A stretch of DNA of 64,000 nucleotides from Cheiracanthium punctorium (taxonomy: Eukaryota; Arthropoda; Arachnida; Araneae; Cheiracanthiidae). The DNA is taken from NCBI GenBank assembly GCA_038373885.1, contig JAWZYV010000070.1:1-64000 (forward strand), in the 5' to 3' direction. A program made the position numbers and the translations under genes. Shown here one piece after another: positions 22,675 to 33,249 of the stretch (the stretch's first letter is position 1; every line of letters starts with the position of its first letter). The notes under the pieces are model-generated. The model was not told the DNA's origin and made no database searches. It saw only the letters and a program-made list of their open reading frames with translations.

Positions 22675-23175
22675 TTGGGTTGGCAACAAAGTAATTGCGT
22701 TTTCTTGTATAAAATTCAAGCAAATAAGTTTTCAACAAGTTTTTAATTACAGGTAAGCTGTGCCTGAACATACGATTCATATTTGTTACATTTTAAAGTA
22801 AGAATTTCACTGGCAGTATTTTTTTTCGTCCATAAAAGATGGCCATCCTCCCCCTTTTTTCGCTTCTATCCTCCTTAGAGGGCACTATTAAAAATGTCCT
22901 GAAATTAATTTTTAGGTATTCGTGACTGCTGCATTTTACAGAAAGAATTTCACGGATATCTCTACTTTTATTTGAGATCAGGCGGGATATGTTAAAAGAA
23001 CTTTTTGGCCCCTTACCCCCCCCTAAGACTACGATTTTTGCAAAATGCTCTCTGATCTAGCACCTATGTTGAAGAACTCACGTACGTGCCGAATTTCGCA
23101 TAATTAACTTCAGTAGTTTTGGCCAGGCGAAGTATTGACATACGGAAAAACGCAATTGCTTTGTTGCCAACCCAA
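22675..23175. mobile_element. 501-bp mariner MITE inside the P-type transposase gene
   Basis: TTGGGTTGGCAACAAAG opens the left end and its inverse closes the right end. TA flanks both (22673-22674, 23176-23177). The TIR similarity continues for about 35 bp (AATTGCGTTTT follows on both sides). The style is that of mariner elements with TTAGGTTGG ends. It contains no transposase text. Reading across the empty TA site keeps the P-type transposase in frame, so the boundaries are secure. Confidence 0.92.
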
Positions 23176-23789
23176 TAGATTCAGTACACATCTTTAAATG
23201 TGTAAGAAATAATGGGTTGAATAATCATAAATATGGGTATTTTTTTTACCATCCAGATTTTGATTATTTAAAGGACACATTCACTGCCTCTTTATCATCC
23301 GTGAGAAAACTGTACGATTTGGAATGTTCAAGTTTATTGAAATTTGGGTACGGGTTAACACGTAAAGCTCTATGGCCGACCCATTTAGAAAGACAAAATG
23401 TTCAACTAGCGTTAAAACTTTTTAGTAGAGATGTTGTACTTGCTTTGAATGAATTTACAATGAAATACAATGAAAATACAATGCTATGAGCAAACAGCTA
23501 AATTCATAAATATAATCTGTACCTGGTGGGATATTGTGAATGTTAAGACGCCCAATAAGGGAAGATGTAAACGTAATGATATGTGTGAACCTCTAACGAG
23601 TAATCCGTGTGATAAAAAGTTGATATTTTTGAAACAGCTAGTTTCGTGGGTGGGGAAATCTTGATTCAAACAATGGAAGACTTTCCAAAGAGACCTTCCT
23701 TGCTCTCAGCCACACTTCACAAGCTTTTATTGAAATAGTAGATTACTGCACAAAATCATTCAAAAAGGAATATACCCAGACAGCACATA

Positions 23790-24035
23790 AGCTTAAATCA
23801 AGCTTGACATTGACTTGAATTTGACGTATTAATACAAGCTTGACAGTTCAATCCATTAGCTTGATTATTGCGCTGATAGCGCCATCTGTCGCTGTAGGCG
23901 AGAAGGAGAATGGACATTGAAAAGTCTAAGGGGAAGGAATGAATGGGATAAGCCCCTCTGAAGTGTAACACGAAGGGAGTTTTAGTTTTATTTACATCTA
24001 ATTAACATTAGTAATTCCATTAACTAAGTGTTCAC
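23790..24035. other. Non-coding replacement within the P-type pseudogene
   Basis: Transposase text (IVDYCTKSFKKEY) stops near 23787 and resumes near 24040 (HCRQNLITDK). Between them lies unrelated sequence starting CCCAGACAGCACATAAGC with repeated AGCTTGA motifs. It may be a short insertion combined with a deletion. No closing inverted end was found. Confidence 0.5.
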
Positions 24036-24509
24036 ATTGTCGCCAGAATTTGATAACGGATAAAACATCTATTCCACATGATAATTATAAACTGATAGAA
24101 GTAAAAGATAGGGGGGGGATTATTATATCCTAGTAAATTAGTAGTAAATGCTGTTATCCATACATATATTGTTGTTCAAAAGCTAATTAGTGAGAAGTAT
24201 GAGGATAAATTTCTTAAAGTAATAAATCAACGCTCTTTGGTTGTTAATCTTGTAGAAAATATTTTAGTAACGAAAGACATATTCCTTTCATCTGATATTT
24301 GCGAGGAAGGACATGATACATTACAACTGATGAAGATAATTCTAAGGTCCGCAACTAATAGCTTACTAAATAATTACTGCAAAGTGAAAAATGATGACCA
24401 GAAAAAAAAAAAACCCTAATGCAACTGCTTCAAAGAATAAAAGAAAACTTGAAACATTTTCTAAGAATTCATTGTCTGATAAAGTAGATTCTAGTCAGAA
24501 TAATTAACA

Positions 24510-26336
24510 TAAAAATGCGTTATGTAACTGCGGTTTCAAAGGTAGAAAATTTGTAAAACAGATTAATTGAATGGGGGGGAAAAATCTGGTACCATACAAG
24601 TTAAGAAAATAATATTGTAAATGATAAGAGAAAACCAGTGAATAAAATTATCTTTATTTTAAATAGTGCTGTCAGATTTGCTCACTTATTTTTCAATGGG
24701 AAGGGTTTTTTAAACGTAACATTTTATTTTCTAGTAATTTAAAAAGTATAACTGAAATATAATGCTCATTTGCTTAACGATTTATTTGTTTTATAAAATA
24801 ATGAAAGTTCTCCTAATGTAATAAGGTTTATTTTAATTGATTAATGAGGCTTCTAATCTAAACTACTTTTACACCAATTATTTCTTACACATTGTTACAG
24901 CTGCAGAAAAAGTTACAAAGAAAGGTAGTTTTATTTAATGATTATCTTACTAATACTAATGAAAGGAATTTTATAGTAGTAGTATTTGGCATCTTCTGGA
25001 TCCTGGAATCTTATTCTTATATTTAAAAAAAATAGAATGTCAAAACTTTTACTCCAAAGGAATTGCAACACTATTTAGCGTTAATGATATTATTCATACT
25101 GTTAAAATATAGAAATGTGTTACTTAAAATACATATTACATTTGAGGTGTTTTTATATAAAATAAATTAATAATAAATGAGCCAATGGTAAAGTTTTAGC
25201 AAGCTTTTAAGGTAAACTGTACAACTTACAAAATATCAAGATTTTAGTCTTTTGTGATGTTAAAATATCAAAAACATATTTGAAATTATATGTTGTGTAT
25301 GTACGTTATATATTCTTCATAGAAAAAAAAAATTCATTATTAAACATTTTGTATGTCCTTAATTTCTAATTCATTCATATTTGTTATCTTAAATTTTACG
25401 TTTCTTATTAATTTACACAATTGCAGTTCACAGATTTGCTAATTAAAAAATCCTGATAAAAATAAGTCAAAATTAATTTACATTTTAGCAATGCTTGTAT
25501 TGTACAAGTAATGCAGAAAGTTTTAATTCATAATCTTATTTGATTACAAATTTAATTTTTATCCTTGTTTATAGTGAATTTCGATTTTCATTTTTATAAT
25601 ATTCTACCAATTTACCTTTTAAAAATTAGAAGTAAAAGCTTCTTTTTCTTTTTTTTTTATATAAAGGTTGATTCTTTTTTGTGCATATATATATATATGC
25701 ATATATGGTGTATTCTCAATAAATATATTATGTTTGTTGCCCTGCTATTTGTTTCATAGAAATAAAAGGTAATTATTTATTCAACATTTTGTAAGTCATT
25801 CATTTCCAACACATTCATATTTGTTAACTTAAATGTTACGCTTGTTATTCACTTACGCAAATTTAATTCACATCTTTGCTAAAGAAATCCTGATAAAAAT
25901 GAGTGAAATTTAATTTAACATTTTACTGGTATTCATATTGTACGAATAATGTCGAAAGTTTGAATTGATAATCTTAATGGGTTTCAAATTTAATTTTAAT
26001 CCATATTTATAAGGAGTTTTCATTTCGATAAAATTCTACCCATTTCCTTTTCTAAAACTAAAAATAAAAAATAAAAACATATATAAGTAAAAGCTTTCAT
26101 AAAAAAAGGGTTGGGGGAACTGATTTAAATATATCAATCCTACTCGCATGTTGCGGAAACAAGTAGTAAAAATTTTTTTAAATCCATATATTAATGTGAC
26201 CATTCATTATTTCTGATGAATTTTCTCATCAAAATTGTGTCAAAAAAGCGGTATGTTAAACATCCGTGACTCTCAGACCTCAGTTTGCGATAAACTTGCT
26301 CCCTCCGCCTACATGGGATGACTCATTTCAACAGCC
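24510..26336. other. AT-rich region with an internal duplication
   Basis: No coding motif is visible. The only structure is the duplication listed at 25316-26095 and small TA and T runs. The 3' end of the P-type element probably lies here, but its TIR was not recognised. Confidence 0.5.
25316..26095 (+). repeat. Diverged direct duplication of ~320 bp
   Basis: 25316-25645 and 25751-26095 share TTCATAGAAA, ACATTTTGTA, CATTCATATTTGTTA, AAATCCTGATAAAAAT, TTGTAC(A/G)A(G/A)TAATG and AATATTCTACC/AAATTCTACC in the same order at the same spacing. Many substitutions show the event is old. Confidence 0.8.
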
Positions 26337-26344
26337 AGCAGGCC

Positions 26345-27703
26345 CAGGCCCGGCCTTAGAAATTTCTCGGCCCTAGGCAATGGCAAAGTAGGCGGCCCTG
26401 GTCAAAATCAAGATAGGCGGCCCTGTACACATTTTCAAACCTTAATGCCTCCATACACACATACGTACATATACATAAATGCATTGATACATGTATAATA
26501 GGTTCACTCATTGTGAAAAAATATTCACACACAGTTTGGAAACCTCTGATTTATACAATATTTTTTTTTTTTTTGCTTATTTGTTTAATTTATCTTGGTT
26601 AGGACCAATATAAAATAAGATTGTTAAGCTTTAGTTTAATAAACCAGTTCTTGATTCCTTTAGGACACATTAAAATAATGCAAACAAAACATAATTTAAA
26701 AAATATGAATAGAAATTATTAAATTTTAATAGTAAAAAAGAAGTATACATTTCTAAAAATAGCTAATTTACAGTTGATCGTGAATTGGCAAAAAAGATTA
26801 TTTGTTAGTTTGTTTTTAGGGTTTATATCAGTCAATCCTGTTAGTGTAATGTATTAGTGTAATATCAGTCAATGGAAGAATCTTCTGCTGGTTGGTGAAG
26901 ACTCATTCCCAGAAATAATTTGAACTATTGGCTTTTATATTTACTCAGCTGAAGAATCAAAAACCAAATAATGCATTAAATCTTCTTCAGAAGATTGTTT
27001 AGTGGCATATTTTATAACGGGGTTTTTCGGGCCTTTTTATTTGCAAATTCATCAATTAACTCCGTAACGCGCAATGTCATTTTCAATTAATATTAGAGAC
27101 AATCCAACTAACCTTTCTTGAGACATAGTTGATCTTAAGTAAGTTTTAATGAGCTTTAGTTTTGAAAAGCTGCGTTCAGCAGATGCAACAGTCACAGGCA
27201 TTGTTAATAAAATTCTCAGTATGATGCATAAATTCGGTAAAACTTCATCCAATCCTCTTTCAAGTAAATATTTTAAAGTTCTTGCAGGAGACATATTATC
27301 TGCTGCGATGTTTCTAAAAGTACTGAGCTCCGTAAAAAGGTTCATTCCATCAATATCTTTTTCTGTGTTTTTATTTGTAAGCAGTCTTTCGGCATTCATA
27401 CATTTGTCTTTCAAGTGCTGATCACTATTATTTGTTAAATCTTCTGCATCAAAAACACAAAAACCGACAAAAGAAACCTCGATTAGAAAAATTGTGAAGG
27501 ATGCAAATTATTTCGAGATCGTTAAAGAAGTTTCTTTCAAGAATCAGTCATTAGCGGCCCTAGGCAAAAACTGGGAACGGGAAAAAAAACAAAAAAAAAA
27601 ACATGCATTTAGATTTTTATTGAAAATTATTTGATCGGCGGCCCCCTTTAATGGGCGGCCTTAGGCGGTCGCCTAGGTTCGCCTAATGGTAAAGCCGGCC
27701 CTG
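26345..27703 (-). mobile_element. Internally deleted hAT element with exact 8-bp target duplication
   Basis: The ends are CAGGCCCGGCCTTA and the inverse of CAGGGCCGGCTTTA. AGCAGGCC flanks both sides exactly (26337-26344 and 27704-27711). Subterminal GGCGGCCCTRGGCAA-type motifs repeat at both ends. Only the C-terminal part of the transposase remains (27414-27052, minus), so it is a deletion derivative. Confidence 0.92.
27052..27414 (-). pseudogene. hAT transposase C-terminal dimerisation domain fragment
   Basis: A 120-codon frame reads NLFTELSTFRNI, then LPNLCIILRILLTMPVTVAS, then AERSFSKLKLIKTYLRSTM and LVGLSLILIEND. This is the hallmark C-terminal hAT dimerisation region (ASAERSFSKLK...LR..M), typical of ZMYM- or SCAN-like hAT transposases. 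The domain mediates transposase multimerisation. The DNA-binding BED/zinc-finger part and the catalytic core are missing, while the fragment itself lacks internal stops. It lies entirely inside the hAT TIRs at 26345-27703, about 290 bp from the 5'-side end on the plus strand. Confidence 0.9.
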
Positions 27704-27711
27704 AGCAGGCC

Positions 27712-28899
27712 TTAGCTCTCGGAAGTCACGCTCCAGCTGATCAGGGAGGTTTGAGAGAGGGTACGTTAATTCTACTTCGCACCCCTTCAGACAAATAATA
27801 ATGTTGATATCTACCTTGGTGTTTAGAGTGTTGCGTCGTTTTTACTGCAACCCAGTTTTGTCAAGCGTCTCTTCTGGAACTTCTTGTCTAAAGAGGTTTG
27901 AGTGGAGCGCTAGCAATACTTTCACTTTGGAGCCCTCGCACAGATAATAGCAACTACCGATATAGAAAGATAACAAGATGTTTTACAGTGTACACGGAGT
28001 AGTACTGCACAGCCACTGCATTGCTGTGCATGACTACCCTGACTTGAGCAAGGCCGCGTGTCATCTTGACTGCACCCCCAGTTTAGTCGCACCCCTTCTC
28101 CAAGATCCCCTACCCCAGCAAGAGAAAGTGTTCTGAGTTACACCCTGGTTAAAAGTGGAACAAAATACACATGAAATGGCAACACAACAGTTGAGAACAA
28201 CCTGCTATACTCTTGTTTTGTGAGTAAAATGTTGAAAATTTTAAACTGAAAAAAAAAAAAAAAAAAAAAATAGATAAAATAACACACTGGTGCACAGAAC
28301 ATGTGCCTTTCATTATATTTATTCTTATTTCTAATCTCGGATGTCTTTTTCACCTCCAAATCAGATCTTTTTTTCAAAGTAATTGAAAATTTTAAAACCT
28401 GTACTTTTTTGGTGTCACCCTGTGCGGATCGCACCCCCTGCACCCCCCAAGCGAAGCCACTGCCTGTTCCTCGTGAACCTGTAGATATTCACTCTTAGAA
28501 TTTTTTATTTTATTTATTAGTATTGCTATTATTATTATTATTATTTTCCATAGGCAAAAAAAGGAAATAAATGTCGGAAATTAAGATTCTAAATGCCCAT
28601 ACCTCAACGAGGAGTTATTTAATCATCCCCCCCCCTCCCTATAATCCTATTCATAAAATTTTAACTTAATACGAAAGAGAGCAAAAGTATGAATCTTGTT
28701 TTGGTCTATTTCAAACTAGAGATATAACCACACACAATTTGAGGCACCGTTTATTCCTTTATTTGTCTGATGTTTTAGTACGGTCTTATGCATTTCTATT
28801 CATATTAATGCAGAAATGCTTCTTTTATAAGATGCAAAATTCTTTGCGTTCATGGGCGCTTATTTAGGGGGCCGTGGGACATTTTGCCCTTCCTCGAAT
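27712..28899. other. No gene recognised; a hAT-like end at 28463
   Basis: Mixed-composition DNA without coding motifs. There is an A25 run at about 28247-28271 and GCGAAGCCACTG ending at about 28463, which looks like a solo hAT-type right end (CAGTGGCTTCGC inverted). Confidence 0.4.
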
Positions 28900-29074
28900 C
28901 AGTGGCGGATGGCAGATTCAGAAAAAAGTTCTGGAGGGCAGAAAATGTTTTTACTCCTTTCTCTTATAGATGCTTCTTAATTTACAATATAAGTAAATCC
29001 TTTATGGTCTAGACTTCATTCTCTAGAAGGGCACATGCCCCAGCCCCCGTGTCTTTCCTCTGGATCCACCAATG
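28900..29074. mobile_element. Degenerate hAT MITE (CAGTGGCGGAT ends)
   Basis: CAGTGGCGGAT at the left and GGATCCACCAATG at the right form imperfect inverted ends 175 bp apart. The CTGGAGGGCAGA and AGCCCCCGTGTC arms resemble sister MITEs. No clear 8-bp duplication remains. Confidence 0.5.
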
Positions 29075-29326
29075 CCCATTCCTAGAAATTGTTATAGTAA
29101 ACATTTTTGTAGTGTACTGAAATTTTTCGTATTACTTTAGTACTAAGCTAAAAGCTCTAGATGAGCTACCTGCTTTGAGATGCAAAAGCTCCCCTACCCC
29201 TTAAAAGTACTCCTATGGGCATCCAGGTTTGTGCACATTTTTATTAAGGAGATGCGTTTCCTGCGGTCAAAATTTTCTCATAGCGGATATCCACTGTAAC
29301 CATTCATATATATATATATATATATA

Positions 29327-30276
29327 TTAGCTGAAGTACCCGTTCTTCGCACAGGAATGAATGGATTTTTTGATATTATGATTTGTTGTGATTACTATTT
29401 ATTGTAGTAAAGAGTTATAGCAAAATGGATATCGCGTTATATTGTGTGCAATAATCATGCATACCGAATTTCAAGGCAATCGTTTGTACGGTGCAAAAGG
29501 CGATGCGGTGTAGCGCAATCTAGTGGCGAGTTTTAGCAAAACGGATACGGCGAAAATATTCTTCGCATTCAGATATCGATGTATACGAATTTTCATGACG
29601 GAAAATGGATAGCGCCAAACTCTTCACCGTGTTCAAATATCCATGTATACCTATTTTCATAGCGATCAGTTGCCATCTAGTGGTCAGTTAGCCATCTAGT
29701 GGTCAGTTAGCCATCTAGTTGTTAATTAAAGTAATGATTTGCTACAGCGCCATCAAGTGGCGAGTTATAGCAAAATGGATAACGCCAAAATATTCTCATT
29801 GTTCAAATAGCTATGTATTCTTAATTTTCTTAGCGACCGTTTGAAAAGTTAAGAATTCGGCCTGCTGCAGCGTCATCTAGTGGCGAGTTAAAATAATAAT
29901 GTATTGCAGTGCCATCTAGTGGGGAGTAACATCAAAAGGAATACAGTTAGAATATATTCTTCGTGCTCAAATGTGTAAGTATAAAAAAAAAATTATGCCG
30001 ATCGGTCGAACGGTACAGAAGTTGATGCGTTGCAGCGCCATTTAGCGGCAAGTTACAGCAAAATGGATAGTGAAAAATATTCTCCGTGTCCTATTATCCA
30101 CGTGCACCAAATTTCATCGAAATTGGTTGGACAATATTCGCATAGCAAACGGACAGCATAAAAACCTTCTCCACGATAAAAGACTTAGGTGAACCAAATT
30201 TCATTGTGATCGATCAAACGGTGCTGGAGTTTTTCAACCTCATACACACATACCAACATTCATTTTTATCTATAAC
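29327..30276 (-). mobile_element. Helitron, minus strand
   Basis: On the plus strand TTAG after A opens the element. On the minus strand the 3' end reads CCTGTGCGAAGAACGGG, a 5-bp imperfect hairpin, then TACTTCAGCTAA and a host T. The far end shows the ATAGATAAAAATGAATGTTG style of a Helitron 5' terminus, though the leading TC is decayed. The body repeats GCGCCATCTAGTGGCGAGTT-like modules about every 100 bp. Confidence 0.65.
29666..29722 (+). repeat. 19-bp tandem repeat, about three units
   Basis: GTCAGTTAGCCATCTAGTG is repeated back to back inside the Helitron body and is a local expansion of its CATCTAGTGG module. Confidence 0.85.
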
Positions 30277-30319
30277 CAGTGTTAATATATATACCAGTCT
30301 CACATAAAATCTAAGCCTC

Positions 30320-31232
30320 GCTAAAGTGCCAACATACGCCATTTTGCAAGTGTTTTTTCAGGGAATCATTCGAAGCATTAACTTAGCAGCAATCAAAATC
30401 GGAAATGGTTCGCCCCATTTATTTGAAAAGTGGAATCCCTTAATAGCTGCAGTTTTTAAATTATCAATGTATAACGTGTTTTATTCATCGTTACTCCGAT
30501 GTACTAAATGCGAAGATTTCACTTTTCTGAAATTTGGCGGAATTCCCCCAACTTAAATCAATATACTCAATTGGCGAGAATTCTGAAGATAGATCGCTTA
30601 AAATCCCTTATTTCTGCACGGATTATTAAAATTTAACGCTGTATTCTAATAAAACATATGCACTTGTTTTCAAAAATCTATTCAGTAAATTGCGCCAAAA
30701 AGCCAAAAACTGTGCAAACCGCTAGAACTCACTTTCTCAAAATCGGCATTTGAGCCATTTTATTTTTTCGCCAAACTAAAAAATTTTACATATTAGCCTC
30801 GGAAATCTTCAATTCTTATTGTTTTGCGTATAAAACATTTCATTCCTGCTCCGATTTCCCATGCACACGATATTATAATAAAAAATAATAATTTTACAAA
30901 AAAAAAAAAAAAAAAAAAATCATTATTATTCTTTGAGAATTTAAAACATTTTATTCGGCGAAATCGCCACACATGGCAACCACGATGCTTATTTCACACG
31001 TTTTTCACTACAGGGGTTACAATTACGGAGAGCTTTCTGCGTGGAGAACATAAAAAATCTCTTAAATTCTGGGAACGGGTGGACTTTCAAAGTTTTAAAG
31101 TGGACTATCATGTATTCTATATAATTTTACATATCTGTGCAAAATTTCAAGCTGATAGGTCCATTTTTGTGGATTTGCGTACTAGTCAAATCCACAAACT
31201 GGCAAACAGAATTTCATTTTTATTTATAAGGA
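30320..31232 (-). mobile_element. Helitron-like 5' segment, minus strand
   Basis: On the minus strand TCCTTATAAATAAAAATGAA begins after A (plus-strand T at 31233) and is followed by TTTTGCACAGATATG-type text usual just inside these ends. No 3' end is evident, so the left limit is a guess. The 180-codon plus-strand frame across 30824-31366 crosses an A20 run and shows no family motif. Confidence 0.45.
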
Positions 31233-31706
31233 TATACATACTGTATTTTACTCGCGTAATAGTCGCAGTGTTTTGTTTGCCAATTTTTCATTGTGAAAGT
31301 CTAGGTGCGACTATTATACGGGGAAATCACTTCACAATATTGTACTCTCTAAGGCTAAAACATTAGTGTTATAAAAAGAATATATGGTAATAAAATTAGT
31401 AACTTATCAAATGTTTTCAGATTATGTGCTGTTTATTAAGTAGTGTTTTCATCACTTGTAAGACGGCTAGATTTTGATGACTTTGCTCCCCCCCCCCTAC
31501 TATAGCGTTGTTTGTGTTTGTTGTGAATTTGATTTTTAGAATCGTGTCTGATGGATGCCTAACGGCCAGGTTTTAAATCCTCCGCGGACAACCATCTATA
31601 TAATTGAAGAACAACTGAATTGGTTAGCCCAACGCTGAAAACGTGCAGGTGTTCCCATCGCGTTGACCTGAGTGGATGTACATATACAGGGGGATTCGAA
31701 ATTAGT

Positions 31707-32056
31707 TTAACCCTTTGAGGCGCAACCCTTTCCCAATGCTGATAAAAGCGCAGCCGTTGCCATCGCTCGACTTAACTACCAGCAATATGGCGGACCATCG
31801 AAACGTTCATCTAAACTTATAACTAAATATATCTTGAATGTGCCATATAAACTACATACACTCATTCGATTTCACTCACAACACCGACAGCTGGCTTTGC
31901 CCGCGCACAGCCAGCTGTCATCGAAAAAGGGTCTCTCGATCTGTGGCACGCGATGAACGTTTCGATGGTCCGCCATCTTGCTGGTAGTTAAGTCGAGCGA
32001 TGGCAACGGCTGCCCTTTTATCAGCATTGGGAAAGGGTTGCGCCTCAAAGGGTTAA
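31707..32056 (-). mobile_element. TTAA palindromic MITE, copy A
   Basis: TTAA flanks both sides. Both outer arms read CCCTTTGAGGCGCAACCC inward, so the two ends are the same end type. In the middle, about 78 bp (31808-31885) of foreign sequence replaces part of one arm. Confidence 0.8.
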
Positions 32057-32523
32057 GAGGTACATGAAGACGACGTTTTAGACCCCTCATTGCTATCCCA
32101 GCAAACACAGCCGTATCGGGTTAGGGATGGGCCGTCATCGGCAGTACCGTTTCGATGTCGGCATTGGCATAATGGTAATTGGGACGGTGTCGGTTCTGTG
32201 CTGGCAAAACGATTTGGCGTAGGCAAATAAAAGTTGATTTCGGGCATGCAACGGTCCGATAGCGGTTAGCCTTTTAGGGTAAACATGTGATTTTGGCGAT
32301 GTACTGCACCAAACGTCAAAACCGATATCGGTCCAGAAGTGTAATTTCTAAACTGAACGGTATAAAGCCAGCACAAGCAGCACATATATATTGTTATAAT
32401 AATTCTTTTTAATTTATGATTTCAATACTTACTACTTACAATGTTTTGAGCCCGTAGGATTCAAGTGCCTCCTTCACATGCGAAAAAGGAGGGGAGGGGG
32501 GGGGAATCATTCTATCTGGTTAA

Positions 32524-32650
32524 TTTACCTGAGGTCCTGTCCAGGGTTCTGGTCTACCGCGCATCTGTCAATCTACAGTTTAGATGTTGGTGATTTTCTC
32601 CAGGTGTATTGTGAATATGCGTTAGACAAGTTAACCAGTTTTTTATGACT
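32524..32650 (+). mobile_element. SINE body fragment
   Basis: GGTTCTGGTCTACCGCGCATC and GATGTTGGTGATTTTCTCC match the SINE body at 33100-33215. The tRNA-like head is missing. Confidence 0.6.
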
Positions 32651-32883
32651 TAGTACTGAAGGGGTTTCTAAGCGCCCACCCCCACCCCTCAATTGGGGCA
32701 GTTTCTGTCTAGTTATTCACAACTCTGAAATAATTATATGACTATAAATTTCATTTTATATAAAGTGATAGTTGTTAAGTACTTCCAATTAAAAAATAAT
32801 AATAAATTTAATTAATTAATTAATTAAAAATAAAATATATACAATGCAGAACATTAAACGCTGCATTTTGAAAGTTCACAAAA

Positions 32884-33215
32884 GGAGCCCACCATGGCCG
32901 AGTGGATAAGACACCGAATATGGTTGAAGCCATTCGCGGATCCAGAGCCCCATCCCCCCACCCCAGACGAATGAAGTTTACACTATAGAGCATTGACTTG
33001 TTTTGTAAATTCAAGTCATTCTATGAGAAAATGTGACAAAAATTGTCTTGTGCCCCCTCCAGAATTTTTTTTTCTGGATCCGCCGCTAGTTGAAGTGTGA
33101 AGGTCCAGGGTTCAGGTCTCCCGCGCATCTGTCCATTTACAGTTTGGATGTTGGGTGATTTTCTCCAGATGTAATGTGAATATGGGTTATATAAATTAAC
33201 CAGATTTTTGAACAT
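32884..33215 (+). mobile_element. tRNA-derived SINE split by a hAT MITE
   Basis: The head CCACCATGGCCGAGTGGATAA carries a Pol III A box (TGGCCGAGTGG, from about 32895). It breaks at 32930 and resumes at 33089 with TTGAAGTGTGAAGGTCCAGG, a B-box-like GGTTCAGGTCTCC and the common SINE body. The unbroken order is seen on the minus strand at 48725-48944. Confidence 0.75.
32931..33088. mobile_element. 158-bp hAT MITE inside the SINE
   Basis: CATTCGCGGATCCAGAG and CTGGATCCGCCGCTA are imperfect inverted ends. GTTGAAGC (32923-32930) and GTTGAAGT (33089-33096) form a 7-of-8 target duplication. The SINE is continuous once this is removed. Confidence 0.75.
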
Positions 33216-33249
33216 AGAATTGAGGACAAATCACCGTTGTATCCCCAAT

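Larger units (their letters stand above)
19215..24507 (+). pseudogene. P-element-type (THAP9-like) transposase pseudogene, nested with insertions
   Basis: Exon 1 (19215-19368) encodes a THAP zinc-finger start (MPYKCSVPACRGNY ... VFGFP) with one frame slip before a LHAIPRENFNITKNSK stretch. A GT-AG intron follows (about 19369-20177). Exon 2 supplies the VCERHF half of the C2CH finger and a linker with six serines and KKRQRLEHAQVE coiled-coil text (20178-20540). After a Helitron (20595-21786) the RNase H-like core resumes: LPDPSTIRK (22171-22197) and MIDEVHVKP with the first Asp at 22312. ITDNNSINR (about 22560) and PVDKSRPLFYVI follow. A mariner MITE (22675-23175) then interrupts, after which DSVHIFKC continues in register. 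The C-terminal part is readable at 24040-24507. P-type transposases bind element ends through THAP and use GTP. Multiple stops and frameshifts show it is dead. Confidence 0.88.

Noticed and set aside
28138..28443. A 101-codon minus-strand frame
   Set aside because: It includes a poly-Phe run from an A25 tract and ends in a C-rich MITE-like stretch. No recognisable domain.
30824..31366. A 180-codon frame, one of the longest in the window
   Set aside because: It crosses an A20 tract encoding poly-Lys and a Helitron-like end. No family motif and no sign of conserved coding.
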